Assembly (NCBI GenBank): GCA_963721175.1
Contig: CAVRIG010000017.1
Span: 169,952 to 233,951, forward strand
Origin: Aliishimia sp963721175
GTDB lineage: Bacteria; Pseudomonadota; Alphaproteobacteria; Rhodobacterales; Rhodobacteraceae
Length of the DNA stretch: 64,000 bases
Direction: 5' to 3'
Both the position numbers and the translations under genes were made by a program. Below the pieces are notes generated by a model that was given only the letters and a program-made list of their open reading frames with translations, did no database searches and was not told where the DNA came from. Shown here piece after piece: positions 39,910 through 49,566 of this stretch (within the stretch, counting starts at the first letter, position 1; each line of letters opens with the position of its first letter).

Positions 39910-40380
39910 ATGGCATATTACTCCGATCAGGTGTTGAAAGACATTCTGCGGTCGGTGCGCACCGTGGCAATGGTAGGCGTCTCCACGAACCCCGTGCGAC
40001 CAAGCTATTTTGTGGGGCGCTACCTCGGGCTGAAGGGGTTCGACGTGATCCCGGTCAATCCAGGCGCGGCAGGGCAGACCCTCTTCGGCCGGACGGTGCT
40101 CGGCAGCCTGTCGGAGATCGACCGGCCGGTGGACATGGTGGACATATTTCGTCGGTCCGAACATGTGCCGGCGATCGTGGAGGACGCGCTGGCCGTGCTG
40201 CAGGGGCTCAAGGTGATCTGGATGCAGATCGGCGTCGAACATGTCGAGGCCGCGACAAGGGCCGAAGCGGCTGGCTTGACCGTCATCCAGAACCGGTGTC
40301 CGAAGATCGAGTACCAGCGGCTCTTCGGAGAATTGCGGATGGGCGGGTTCGCCACGGGCGTGATCTCTTCGAAGCTCTGA
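39910..40380 (+). CDS. CoA-binding domain protein (YccU-like)
   Basis: This 156-residue single-domain protein of the CoA-binding (Rossmann) family begins MAYYSDQVLKDILRSVRTVA. It has VAMVGVSTNPVRPSYFVGRY near the N-terminus, FDVIPVNPGAAGQTLFGRTV, and a central VDMVDIFRRSEHVPAIVEDA. The C-terminal part reads VIWMQIGVEHVEAATRAEAA then TVIQNRCPKIEYQRL. The order of these blocks matches the succinyl-CoA-synthetase-like N-terminal domain. It is preceded by a terminator, so its own promoter must lie in the 40 bases between or it is controlled by read-through. It converges with hisE. Confidence 0.85.
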   Translation: MAYYSDQVLKDILRSVRTVAMVGVSTNPVRPSYFVGRYLGLKGFDVIPVNPGAAGQTLFGRTVLGSLSEIDRPVDMVDIFRRSEHVPAIVEDALAVLQGLKVIWMQIGVEHVEAATRAEAAGLTVIQNRCPKIEYQRLFGELRMGGFATGVISSKL

Positions 40381-40449
40381 CGTCCTCGGCGACGTCGGAG
40401 GACGGCTCTGTTCCGCGCTGCGCGCGCATTGCGCCCGCCCACCGCCCCG

Positions 40450-40758
40450 TCATTGCCGCGAGGCCTTTTCCTCGAGGCCGGACCGGCCTTGGCGCCGGTC
40501 GAGTTCGTCGAGGACATCCGCGAGGCTCACGTCGCACGAGGCGAGCATGACCATCAAGTGGTAGACCACGTCCGCCGCCTCCGCCGTCAGCCGCGCGCGG
40601 TCGCCCTTGACGGCCTCGATGATCGCCTCGACAGCCTCCTCGCCGAATTTCTCGGCGCATTTCTCCGGGCCCTTGGCAAGCAGCTTCGCGGTCCAGCTCG
40701 AGTCCGGATCAGCCGTCTTGCGCGCCTCGATCGTCGCGAAGAGTTCCTCAAGGGTCAT
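40450..40758 (-). CDS. hisE: Phosphoribosyl-ATP pyrophosphatase
   Basis: This 102-residue enzyme catalyses the second step of histidine synthesis, hydrolysing phosphoribosyl-ATP to phosphoribosyl-AMP and pyrophosphate. It shows the MazG-like helical fold with SSWTAKLLAKGPEKCAEKFG, EEAVEAIIEAVKGDRARLTA and AADVVYHLMVMLASCDVSLA; the glutamates and Asp in EEAVE and EAADV should bind Mg. Its ATG overlaps the hisF stop by four bases (ATGA), so the two are translationally coupled. Confidence 0.95.
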   Translation of the reverse strand: MTLEELFATIEARKTADPDSSWTAKLLAKGPEKCAEKFGEEAVEAIIEAVKGDRARLTAEAADVVYHLMVMLASCDVSLADVLDELDRRQGRSGLEEKASRQ

Positions 40759-41516
40759 GTCAGCCTCATCGGTATCCCGGCGGCGGCCATGTGCGCCTTG
40801 GCCTCGCCGATGCTGTGCGTGCCGAAGTGAAAGATGGAGGCGGCCAGAACCGCCGACGCGCCGCCGTCCCTTACCCCTTCGACCAGGTGTTCCAGGGTAC
40901 CCACGCCACCGGATGCGATCACGGGGATGTCGACCGCATCCGAGATCGCTCGTGTAAGTGGCAGGTTGAAACCCGCTTTGGTTCCGTCCCGGTCCATCGA
41001 GGTCAGCAGGATCTCGCCCGCGCCTTTGTCAGCGGCAATGCGCGCGAACTCGACCGCGTCGATGCCGGTGGGTTTCCGCCCCCCATGGGTGAAGATCTCC
41101 CATCGGCCGGGTCCAACGGTCTTGGCGTCGATGGCGCAGACGATGCACTGGCTGCCGAACTGGTCGGCGGCGGCGCGCAGCACGTCCGGGTCGGCCACGG
41201 CGGCGGAATTGAAGCTGACCTTGTCGGCCCCGGCCAGAAGCAGGCTGCGCACGTCCTGCACGGTCCGGACGCCGCCGCCGACCGTGAGCGGGATGAAGCA
41301 ATGCTCGGCCGTGCGCCGGACCAGGTCGAACATCGTGCCGCGGTTTTCGTGCGTTGCATGGATGTCGAGAAAGCAGAGCTCATCGGCGCCCGCCGCGTCA
41401 TAAGCCTTGGCGGCCTCCACCGGATCACCCGCGTCTATGAGATCGACGAAGTTCACGCCCTTCACCACGCGCCCGTCGGCCACGTCGAGGCAGGGGATGA
41501 TGCGGGTTTTCAGCAT
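40755..41516 (-). CDS. hisF: Imidazole glycerol phosphate synthase, cyclase subunit
   Basis: This 253-residue TIM-barrel cyclase, partner of HisH, makes imidazole glycerol phosphate and AICAR. The ATG at 41516 opens MLKTRIIPCLDVADGRVVKG, with the catalytic Asp in PCLDV. Other marks are FVDLIDAGDPVEAAKAYDAA, LTVGGGVRTVQDVRSLLLAG, ILLTSMDRDGTKAGFNLPLT (second catalytic Asp) and PVIASGGVGTLEHLVEGVRD with phosphate-binding GG motifs. It is immediately upstream of hisE. A GC-rich palindrome (GGGGGCGCCGCCCC around 41553) lies in the leader. Confidence 0.96.
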   Translation of the reverse strand: MLKTRIIPCLDVADGRVVKGVNFVDLIDAGDPVEAAKAYDAAGADELCFLDIHATHENRGTMFDLVRRTAEHCFIPLTVGGGVRTVQDVRSLLLAGADKVSFNSAAVADPDVLRAAADQFGSQCIVCAIDAKTVGPGRWEIFTHGGRKPTGIDAVEFARIAADKGAGEILLTSMDRDGTKAGFNLPLTRAISDAVDIPVIASGGVGTLEHLVEGVRDGGASAVLAASIFHFGTHSIGEAKAHMAAAGIPMRLT

Positions 41517-41683
41517 GGTGCGGGGTGTAGTGCGCTTTGCGTGAGGAGGGAAGGGGGCGCCGCCCCATCCGCCCTCGTCGACGCGGTAACGGAACAAGAA
41601 GGCCGGCCCGCTTGTCACGCACGCTTCGGTCGCACGCTCCATCACGTTTCGCCACCGGTCCGTCGTGACCTGCCGCGCTGCAA

Positions 41684-42028
41684 TCAGATCTTTTCGACCG
41701 TGATTGCGTCTCCGGTGTAGAAAGCCAGGTGATCCTTGATCCGCGCCACGTCCTCCAGCGGGTCTTCGTAGGTCCAGACGGCATTCTCGAGCGTCGTCGA
41801 CTTGGTGACGACCGAGTAGTAGTTCGCGTCGCCCTTGTGCGGGCAATGGGTCGTCTTGTCGGTGCGATCGAGGAACGCCATGGCGATGTCGTCACGCGGG
41901 AAGTAGATTACCGACGGGTAATCTCCCTCCGTCAGTTCGAGCGCATTGTTGCTTTCGCCCAGCACTGCGCCGCCGGCGCGCACACTCCACCGGCCATCGG
42001 CCCGCGTGATATGTATCTGATTGGCCAC
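41684..42028 (-). CDS. DUF427 domain protein
   Basis: This 114-residue beta-rich protein has the DUF427 signature: VRAGGAVLGESNNALELTEG, PSVIYFPRDDIAMAFLDRTD, THCPHKGDANYYSVV and the ending ENAVWTYEDPLEDVARIKDH. The frame is intact. Function of the family is not established. It lies between pepP and hisF on the same strand with gaps of 63 and about 167 bases. Confidence 0.85.
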   Translation of the reverse strand: MANQIHITRADGRWSVRAGGAVLGESNNALELTEGDYPSVIYFPRDDIAMAFLDRTDKTTHCPHKGDANYYSVVTKSTTLENAVWTYEDPLEDVARIKDHLAFYTGDAITVEKI

Positions 42029-42091
42029 TCTCGCCTCTCCCGTGTTTCCTCGTTTCGTTCTGACCGCCGATGGTAACAGCCAGATGATACG

Positions 42092-43887
42092 CTATACCGG
42101 AGCGCAGGCGGCGCGCAACCACGCGCCAGTCGCCTCGCCGACGCGCGGGCCGATCTTCTCCAGCACCTCCGCATGATAGGTGTTCAGCCAATCCCGCTCC
42201 GCCGCGCTCAGCATGTCCGGAACGATCAGCCGGCGGTCGATCGGAACGAAGGTCAGCGTGCGCCAGTGCAGCATCTCGCGGTGGTCGTCGCCGCCGGGCA
42301 GGGCCGGTGCCTCCTCGACCACGACCAGGTTCTCGATCCGGATGCCGAAGGCGCCTTCGCGGTAGTATCCGGGCTCGTTCGACAGGATCATGCCGGGCTC
42401 CAAAGGCACCGCCGAGATCCGGGACAGGCGCTGCGGCCCCTCGTGGACGCGAGAGATAGGCGCCGACACCGTGCCCCAGACCGTGATCGAAATCCTGCCC
42501 CGCCATCCACAGCGGCAGGCGCCCGATCATCTCGATATCCCGCCCGGCGAGGCCTGCAGGCCAGCGCAGGCGTGACATGCCGATCATGCCCTGCAGCACG
42601 CGGGTGAAGCAGGCGCGCGCCTCATCCGGCGGCGTGCCGATGGCGATCGTCCGGGTGATGTCCGTGGTGCCGTCAAGATACTGCCCGCCGCTGTCGAGCA
42701 CCAGAAGATGCCCGTCCTCCAGCCGGCTGTCGGTCTCCTCGGTCACACGGTAGTGCATGATCGCGCCATTGGGCCCAGTGCCGCTGATCGTCTCGAAGGA
42801 GATGTCCTGCAGGGCATTGTCCTGGCGTCGACAACTCTCCAGCCGCGTCACGACCTGCGTTTCCGTCAGGCTTCCCGGTTCCTGCGCATCGAGCCAGGCC
42901 AGCAATTCCACCACGGCCGCCCCGTCGCGCAGATGCGCCTGCGCCGAGCCCTCGATTTCTGCGGCGTTCTTGCGGGCCTTGGGCAGGGCGCAGGGATCCT
43001 CGCCCATCTGCGCCCGGTCGCCGAGGGCATCGGCCACGATCACCGGCACGCTCTGCTTGTCGACGAGCACCGGTCCGCCGAGACCGGCCACATGGTCCAG
43101 AAACCGCGCCGGATCGTGAACGGCGACCTCAGTCCCCAGATGATCGCCCAGTTCCGACAGCTTTGCCTCCGGGACGAAGAGATCGACCTCGCCACTGTCG
43201 TGCAGCACGGCGAACGCTTGAAGGATCGGAATGCGCGGAATGTCCGAGCCGCGCAGGTTCAGCAGCCAGCAGATCGAATCCGGCAGGGTGATCACCGCCG
43301 CCTTGCAGCCTTGCTCCGCGAGCCCTTCCGCCAGCCGCGCGCGTTTCTCCGCGTGCGCTTCGCCCGCGAACTCGATCGGATGCACCCGCGCGGCTCCCAT
43401 CGGCGCCGCCGGCCGGTCGGTCCAGACCCGGTCAACGAGGTTTTCGGTTCGCTCCATCGTGATGCCGGAGCCCTTCAGCGCCTTCTCCAGGTCCTCGAAC
43501 TGCCCCGCCGTGTAGAGCCACGGATCGAAGCCGACCCGACTCCCCTCCGGCAGATGCTCCTTCAGCCACGGACCGGGGCGCGTGTCCGGCCATGGCACCG
43601 GGGTGAAGTGGTCCGTGTCGACCTGCGCCTTGACCTGCGTGCGGTAGCGCCCGTCGATGAAAACGCCCGCGATGCCCGGCAAGCGCGATGCAGAACCCGG
43701 CCGAGCCGGTGAAGCCGGTGAGCCAGGCCAGCCGCTCGTCGCAGGGCGCCACGTATTCGCCCTGGTGCGCATCCGCCCGCGGCACGATGAAGCCGTCGAG
43801 CCCCTCCGCCGCCATCACCTCCCGCAGCGCCGCCAGCCGGGGCGGGCCCTGGTCGGGCCGCGCGGTGACCTCGAATGACTGGAACAT
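42092..43887 (-). CDS. pepP: Xaa-Pro aminopeptidase, M24B (two frameshifts)
   Basis: The reconstructed protein is about 598 residues, a creatinase-fold aminopeptidase that removes N-terminal residues before proline. It starts MFQSFEVTARPDQGPPRLAA at 43887 (in-frame ATG further upstream ignored). The first frame carries ALREVMAAEGLDGFIVPRAD up to near 43690. The main frame then carries the creatinase N-domains and the metal site with HYRVTEETDSRLEDG, LLVLDSGGQYLDGTTDITRT (two metal Asp) and DHGLGHGVGAYLS (His). It slips again near 42450 into LEPGMILSNEPGYYREGAFG (Glu) and GIRIENLVVVEE (Glu), ending AWLRAACAPV. All metal ligands are present. Confidence 0.9.
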
Positions 43888-43936
43888 CACCCCTCCTTCT
43901 TTGGTCGTGAAATACCTCGGGGAGTCCCGAAGGGAC

Positions 43937-43951
43937 GGGGGCAGAGCCCCC
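43937..43951. terminator. GC-rich hairpin between pepP and cobT
   Basis: GGGGGC-AGA-GCCCCC forms a tight six-pair hairpin in the 74-base gap. There is no T-run, so termination is only possible. It may be a short dispersed palindrome of this lineage. Confidence 0.35.
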
Positions 43952-43961
43952 TGCGCGCGCC

Positions 43962-45841
43962 TCAACTCGCCCGCCTGATCCCCATCATGCGCGCGCGCGC
44001 CCTCGGATCCTTGTCGAAGAGTGCGGCCAACTGCTCCGTCATGGCGCCGGCCAGCTGCTCCACATCGGTGATCGTGACCGCCCGGTCGTAGTAGCGCGTG
44101 ACGTCATGGCCGATCCCGATCGCCAGCAGCTCGACCTGCTTGCGCCGCTCCACCATCGCGATCACGTCGCGCAGATGCTTCTCGAGGTAGTTCGCCGGGT
44201 TGACCGACAGGGTCGAATCGTCGACCGGCGCGCCGTCGGAGATCACCATCAGGATCTTGCGCGCCTCGGGCCGCCCCACCATCCGCCGATGCGCCCATTC
44301 CAGCGCCTCGCCGTCGATGTTCTCCTTCAGCAGCCCTTCCTTCATCATCAGGCCGAGGTTGGTCCGCGCGCGCCGCCACGGCGCATCCGCGCCCTTGTAG
44401 ATGATGTGGCGCAGATCGTTCAGCCGCCCGGGCTGCTGCGGACGTCCGTCGTTGAGCCAGGCCTCGCGCGCCAGCCCGCCTTTCCACGCGCGCGTGGTGA
44501 AGCCGAGGATCTCCACCTTGACGTTGCACCGCTCCAGGGTGCGCGCCAGAACATCGGCGCAGATCGCGGCGATGGAAATCGGCCGGCCGCGCATCGACCC
44601 GGAATTGTCCAGCAGCAGCGTCACGCACCGTATCGCGGAACTCGGTGTCCTTCTCGACCTTGAACGACAGCGGCGTCGTCGGGTTCGCCACCACCCGCGC
44701 CAGCCGCCCGGCATCGAGGATGCCTTCCTCGCGGTCGAACTCCCAGGACCGGTTCTGCTGCGCCTGCAGCCGCCGCTGCAACTTGTTGGCCAGCCGCGAG
44801 ACAGCGCCCTTCAGCGGCTCCAGCTGCTGGTCGAGATAGGCGCGCAGACGCTCCAGCTCGATCGGCTCGGCCAGGTCCTCCGCCGTGATCTCCTCGTCAT
44901 TGTCGCCGGAATAGACCCTGTAATCGGGATCCGCATCGGAGACGGGCTGCGGCGTGGGCGGCTCCAGCGGCGCTTCGCCCTCGGGCAGTTCGGCCTCCTC
45001 GCCCATTTCCTGGTCGGCCATGTCGTCCATGGAGACCTGCGCCTGGGCCGCGTCCTGCTGGTCTTCCTGGCTCTGCTCCGGCGTGCCTTCGGCGTCCTCC
45101 TCGCCTTCCTCGTCCTGGCCCTGGCTGTCGGGATCGTCCTGGTCCTCGGCGTCCTCCTGGGCCTCGTCCTCCTGCTCGTCGTCGAGCTGATCGGGATCGT
45201 CGCCCAGCTGGTCGCCATAGCCGAGATCGGTGATCACCTTGCGGGCAAACCGGGCAAAGCTGGCCTGGTCGGACAGCATCTCCTTCACGTCCTCGAGCGT
45301 GCCGCCGGCCTGCTCCTCGATGAAGGCGCGCCAGAGCTCCATCACGTTCTTCGCCGCCGCCGGCATCTCGCGGCCGGTGGCGAGGTGCCGGATCAGGTAG
45401 CCGGCCGCGACCGGCAGCGGCGCCTCCGACGGCTCCTTGACCTGGTCGTATCCGCGCCGCAGCGCCTCGTGGTTGATCTTGGCGTCGATGTTGCCGGCGG
45501 TGCCGGGCATGTCGCGCGCGCCCATCGCCTCGCAGCGCGCGGTCTCCATCGCCTCGTAGAGCTCGCGCGCCATGTCGCCCGGCGGCGCATAGCGCGCGTG
45601 GGTCGGAATCGTTGTGATAGCGGCGATTCAGCGCGAACGCGTCGGCTGTGCCGCGCGCCAGCAGCACCTCCTCGCGGGTCATCCGGCGCGACACCTGCGG
45701 CAGGCGCATGGAATCGCCCGTGAGCCCCGGCGGATCGACGGAATAGCTGACGTTCAGCTCGCGGTCATGCGCCATGACTTTCGACGCTTCGGCCAGCGCC
45801 TTCTTGAACGGATCGGCGGGGTTGTCGTTGGACTTGCTCAT
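43962..45841 (-). CDS. cobT: Cobaltochelatase subunit CobT (two frameshifts)
   Basis: CobT forms, with CobS, the AAA+ chaperone complex of the aerobic ATP-dependent cobaltochelatase of cobalamin synthesis. The protein of about 625 residues begins MSKSNDNPADPFKKALAEAS. Slips near 45600 and 44630 join three frames. The order is an N-terminal domain (DAKINHEALRRGYDQV), a very acidic linker (QEDEAQEDAEDQDDPDSQGQ), then a von Willebrand A domain. The A domain has a MIDAS VTLLLDNSGSMRGRPISIAA, then HIIYKGADAPWRRARTN and KILMVISDGAPVDDSTL, ending RARARMMGIRRAS. It lies downstream of cobS with one small gene between. Confidence 0.92.
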
Positions 45842-46245
45842 CTCAGCGCCTCGGTTTCGGGATGGTCCGCGGCCAAATCCGCGCAGGTCTGCGTCAGCCT
45901 GTCGAACAGATCCCGGCTTTGTCGGTCACCGCCATAGATCATGGCCTCGATCATGCTTGCCATCAAGCGGCGTTGTTCGGCCACATACGCATCGACGGGT
46001 CCGGTCCGCCCGCCATTCAAACTGTAGGCAACCGCGCGGAACGCCCTCGCTCGGGCCAGGTCGCCAGGATCACGATCGAGATACGCGCTCCACCGGGCGT
46101 AATCGTCGTATCCGAACCAGAGCGCAGCGCACTGCGCCGCCGGGTAGAGGGCATCGGCATCGGCCTCAATGGGATTGTCGGCGCCGATTGCCGAGCCGCA
46201 CGCAAGTGCAGGGAGGGCAACCAGCGCGCGTGCTGCTTTAGCCAA
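45838..46245 (-). CDS. Small exported protein of unknown function between cobS and cobT
   Basis: The likely start is the TTG at 46245, overlapping the cobS stop; an in-frame ATG at 46284 would lie 46 bases inside cobS. The protein is about 135 residues. A hydrophobic N-terminus (LAKAARALVALPALACGSAI) looks like a signal sequence; the ALAC is not a canonical lipobox. The rest is helical with cysteines in AAQCAALWFGYDDYARWSAY and LTQTCADLAADHP. It overlaps the cobT start by four bases, so the three genes are translationally linked. I do not recognise a family. Confidence 0.6.
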   Translation of the reverse strand: MAKAARALVALPALACGSAIGADNPIEADADALYPAAQCAALWFGYDDYARWSAYLDRDPGDLARARAFRAVAYSLNGGRTGPVDAYVAEQRRLMASMIEAMIYGGDRQSRDLFDRLTQTCADLAADHPETEALR

Positions 46246-47224
46246 GGCTGACGCTGGCGGCACTTTCGGGCAGTTCCTCGTCAAAGAGCCGCTGGTAGAA
46301 TTCCGCCACTGTCTGCCGCTCCAGCTCGTCGCACTTGTTGAGAAAGCTCAGCCGGAAGGCATAGCCGATGTTCCGGAAGATCTCCGCATTCTGTGCCCAT
46401 GCGATGACCGTCCGCGGGCTCATCACCGTGGACAGATCCCCATTCATGAACGCCGTCCGGCTCAGATCCGCGACCGTTACCATCTGCTTGACGATCTTGC
46501 GCCCCTTCTCGGTGTTGTAATGCGGCGCCTTGGCCAGCACGATCGCGCATTCCGCGTCGATGGAGAGGTAGTTCAGCGTCGCGACCAGGCTCCAGCGGTC
46601 CATCTGGCCCTGGTTGATCTGCTGCGTGCCGTGGTAGAGCCCTGTCGTGTCGCCGAGCCCCACGGTGTTCGCCGTCGCGAAGAGCCGGAAGTAGGGGTGC
46701 GGTTCCAGCACCTGGTTCTGGTCGAGCAGCGTCAGCTTGCCGTCCACTTCCAGCACTCGCTGGATCACGAACATCACGTCGGCCCGGCCGGCATCATATT
46801 CGTCGAAGACGATCGCGCACGGGTTGCGCAGCGCCCAGGGCAGGATCCCCTCCTGGAAATCGGTGACCTGCTTGCCGTCCTTCAGCTTGATCGCGTCCTT
46901 GCCGATCAGGTCGATCCGGCTGATGTGGCTGTCGAGGTTCACCCGAACGGTCGGCCAGTTGAGCCGCGCCGCCACCTGTTCGATATGTGTGGACTTGCCC
47001 GTCCCGTGATAGCCTTGGATCATCACGCGGCGGTTGTGCGCAAAGCCGGCCAGAATCGCCAGCGTCGTGTCCGGATCGAACTTGTAGGTGCTGTCGTAGG
47101 CGGGAACGCGATCCGTCCTGTCCGAAAAACCCCTGACCTTCATGTCGGTGTCGATGCCGAACACTTCGCGGACCGAAACGTCCTCGGTGGGTTTGGCCGT
47201 GATGTCGATGGACCCGTCCGCCAT
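46238..47224 (-). CDS. cobS: Cobaltochelatase subunit CobS
   Basis: This 328-residue AAA+ ATPase of the aerobic cobaltochelatase begins MADGSIDITAKPTEDVSVRE at 47224, the usual length for CobS. It has Walker A MIQGYHGTGKSTHIEQVAAR, Walker B NPCAIVFDEYDAGRADVMFV, sensor region LFATANTVGLGDTTGLYHGT and the arginine-rich MDRWSLVATLNYLS. Its tail is EFYQRLFDEELPESAASVSL. The frame is intact. Confidence 0.95.
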   Translation of the reverse strand: MADGSIDITAKPTEDVSVREVFGIDTDMKVRGFSDRTDRVPAYDSTYKFDPDTTLAILAGFAHNRRVMIQGYHGTGKSTHIEQVAARLNWPTVRVNLDSHISRIDLIGKDAIKLKDGKQVTDFQEGILPWALRNPCAIVFDEYDAGRADVMFVIQRVLEVDGKLTLLDQNQVLEPHPYFRLFATANTVGLGDTTGLYHGTQQINQGQMDRWSLVATLNYLSIDAECAIVLAKAPHYNTEKGRKIVKQMVTVADLSRTAFMNGDLSTVMSPRTVIAWAQNAEIFRNIGYAFRLSFLNKCDELERQTVAEFYQRLFDEELPESAASVSLG

Positions 47225-47474
47225 GTCTGTCTGCCTTTTCTCGCAACTCATGGCGCCCCATGGGCGCGCGGCTTTCGTCGTGCATCATATCGCGAAGCCG
47301 TGCAAGGGTAAGCGCGGCAATTCCGCGCCGTCACGCGGTGGATGCCCTATCAAGCGACGCGAGACGCCAAGGTTCCCACGTCCCGCGTTTGCGAGCCGAT
47401 CGTCAGGATGTGTGGTTTGCCTGAAGCCGCAGGTTCCGGAGCCGTTTCCCGCGGCCCCGCAACCGGCATGTGCG

Positions 47475-47858
47475 TCAGTTCTGCGCGCCCGCGTTGGAAG
47501 GCTTGTGAAGCGAAAACTCGATCAGGGCCGACAGGTCGCGAAGGTTGACCGGTTTGCGCATGATGTAATCGATTCGCGGGGACACCTTCATCCATTCGCC
47601 GTGGGGAAATGCACCGGTCCCGGTGATCAGGATGACCGTCGCATCGGATCCCATCACGTGAAGATAATCCGCAATCGGCAGGCTGTTGCCGTCACGCAAG
47701 TTCAGATCCAGCAGGATGATCCCGAAATCGTGGGTCTTGAGGTAGTAGATCGCCTCCGACAAAGAATCCACTTCGAGGCATTCCAGCCCCATTGATCTGA
47801 CGACGTCGCTGTATTCCATGCGTATCGCCGCATTGTCTTCCACGATAAGACATTCCAT
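47475..47858 (-). CDS. Single-domain response regulator (CheY-like)
   Basis: This 127-residue receiver domain has an ATG at 47858 with GGAGG eight bases upstream. Hallmarks are MECLIVEDNAAIRMEY (acidic pocket), IILLDLNLRDGNSLP with the phosphoacceptor Asp, VILITGTGAFPHGEW with the switch Thr, and YIMRKPVNLRDLSALI with the conserved Lys. There is no output domain and no histidine kinase nearby, so its partner is unknown. It sits between the J-domain gene and cobS. Confidence 0.88.
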   Translation of the reverse strand: MECLIVEDNAAIRMEYSDVVRSMGLECLEVDSLSEAIYYLKTHDFGIILLDLNLRDGNSLPIADYLHVMGSDATVILITGTGAFPHGEWMKVSPRIDYIMRKPVNLRDLSALIEFSLHKPSNAGAQN

Positions 47859-47992
47859 TCCCGGCACCTCCACCCGTCAAAACGTGATTGAGGTCCAACT
47901 GCCTGCTCCGTCCAAGCGTGCGGAAACTGAAGGGTCGGCGTGAAATCCGGGTTATCGCAGCGCGCGCTGCCTATGGTGAGGAGGAACGGCGT

Positions 47993-48619
47993 TCAGTCCT
48001 TGAAGTACCGGCTCACCTTGATCTGGTCCCAGGCCCAGACGACTTCCTGCAACTGTTCCTCCTGGCTGCGGTCCCCGCCGTTCATGTCGGGGTGCAGGAC
48101 CTTGATCAGCGCCTTGTAGGCCTTGCGCACTTCTGACTTGGTCCAGTCCTCCCGGGCCTCCAGGATGTCGATCGCGCGTTGTTCGGTCGGGGGAAGACGC
48201 TTGCCGCCGCCGCGGGACCGCCCCGGATTGCGCGTGCCGTTCGCGCCCAGCACCTGGTGGGGATCCTCGATGCCGAGCCGGGCCCAGGCGCGCTGCTCGG
48301 GATCTTCGGCGCGTTTCGTCTCGCGCTCCCAGACCTTGTCCTTGGACATCTGCGCGTTGAGTTCGGCCTCGGTCTTGCCGTCGAAGAAGTTCCACTTCAG
48401 ATTGTATTCCCGCACGTGCTGTTGACAGAACCAGAAATAATCGTCCAGCACGTCCGGTGCCTTGGGCGCGCGGAACTTGCCCGCATTCTCGCAGCCATCG
48501 TGGTCGCACACGCGGACGGACGTTTCGGACGCGCCGGACATGCCGCGGCGCCCGCGCGGGTTCTTCTTCTTGGCCGAAGACACGGACATATCGAAACCGA
48601 AGGGATCGGGTTTTGACAT
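47993..48619 (-). CDS. J-domain (DnaJ-like) protein
   Basis: This 208-residue protein begins MSKPDPFGFDMSVSSAKKKN at 48619. The N-terminal part has VRVCDHDGCENAGKFRAPKA with cysteine and histidine pairs and DYFWFCQQHVREYNLKWNFF. The C-terminal ~60 residues form a J domain with helix II KSEVRKAYKALIKVLHPDMN containing the HPD tripeptide. Its job is presumably to recruit Hsp70 to specific clients. It diverges from bolA with 74 bases between. The cobS / J-domain / bolA neighbourhood is common in Rhodobacterales. Confidence 0.9.
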   Translation of the reverse strand: MSKPDPFGFDMSVSSAKKKNPRGRRGMSGASETSVRVCDHDGCENAGKFRAPKAPDVLDDYFWFCQQHVREYNLKWNFFDGKTEAELNAQMSKDKVWERETKRAEDPEQRAWARLGIEDPHQVLGANGTRNPGRSRGGGKRLPPTEQRAIDILEAREDWTKSEVRKAYKALIKVLHPDMNGGDRSQEEQLQEVVWAWDQIKVSRYFKD

Positions 48620-48693
48620 CAGGAACACCTTTTCAACTCGGACGCCGGAGTTTAAGCGATTGGTTCGGGGATTGAAGAGGAAAGGTAGAAAAA

Positions 48694-48951
48694 ATGTCCT
48701 TGCGTGAGGAGATCGAGGCACGGTTGCAGGCTGCGTTCGACCCGTCGGAACTGGCTGTGGTCGATGACAGCGAGCGGCACCGTGGGCATGCTGGCTATCG
48801 CGAAGGCGGCGCCAGCCACTTCAATGTGCGAATGCGGTCCGACGCGTTCAAGGGCCAGTCGCGCATTGCCCGCCACCGGGCCGTGCACACCGCCTTGGGG
48901 CCGGAGCTCGTCGCCAGCATCCACGCGCTGGCCCTGGATCTAGACGTCTGA
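48694..48951 (+). CDS. bolA: BolA-family protein
   Basis: This 85-residue BolA protein has a class II KH-like fold: MSLREEIEARLQAAFDPSEL, then VVDDSERHRGHAGYREGGAS with the conserved His, and FNVRMRSDAFKGQSRIARHR followed by VHTALGPEL. BolA proteins bind glutaredoxin Fe-S complexes and some regulate transcription. Its stop lies inside the end of the convergent DUF4177-like gene (12-base overlap). Confidence 0.93.
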   Translation: MSLREEIEARLQAAFDPSELAVVDDSERHRGHAGYREGGASHFNVRMRSDAFKGQSRIARHRAVHTALGPELVASIHALALDLDV

Positions 48952-49420
48952 ACTTTCCGGTTTCTTGAGCGACTTGACGCGTTCTTCCCGCTGAGAGCTC
49001 GAGGGACAAATCCCCGTCGCCCTGCCGGTTGCCATCGTCGCTGGTCCGATCCTCCGCGGGGTCGGGGATCTCGCGATGCGCGTGGACGTCCTTCGCGGGA
49101 CGCGGGTCGTTGGCGGGTGCGCGGGGCGGCGAGATCAGCGGCCCGACGATCCTCGCGCCTTCACTTGCCGTCTGCCGCGCCGGTTCCGACAACACCCGGC
49201 GAAAGACCAGCACATGCCGCCAGTTGGTGGTCGACCCGGTCAGCCCCGCGCGTTCCGTCGAGGGCAGAGTCTCGGCCCGCTGATACTCCCACCCCTCGGC
49301 GCCCATCTCGTTCATGAGTTCCTGCAAGGCATGGGCAAACCGGTCCTCGGGCGTCTTCACACCCTTCGCCTTCGCCCCCTTCGCCGGGGCCGGGATTACT
49401 CGGTATTCGTACGCGCTCAT
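48940..49420 (-). CDS. DUF4177-like protein (frameshift near 3' end)
   Basis: From MSAYEYRVIPAPAKGAKAKG at 49420 the first ~80 residues (EDRFAHALQELMNEMGAEGW, EYQRAETLPSTERAGLTGST, WRHVLVFRRV) match the short DUF4177 beta-alpha fold. A low-complexity acidic/proline tail follows. A slip near 49000 moves to the frame SSQREERVKSLKKPESSDV, stop at 48940, a sensible charged end; the unshifted frame would read into bolA antisense. Function unknown. Confidence 0.75.
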
Positions 49421-49566
49421 CGCTATCCCTCGCCTCATGACCGTCTTGTTCTAGCAGGCTGGGCAATGCCAGAAAAGTGCGTCCTCAGTGTGAAGTGCAG
49501 CGCATGCTGCAACAGTCCGTGCGGCTCTTGTATGCGCATGGGGCCTGAACAGGCGACAGCCTCACC

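Noticed and set aside
43937..43951. Strong transcription terminator after cobT
   Set aside because: The hairpin is good but lacks a T-run and lies between same-strand genes, so I list it only as a low-confidence hairpin.
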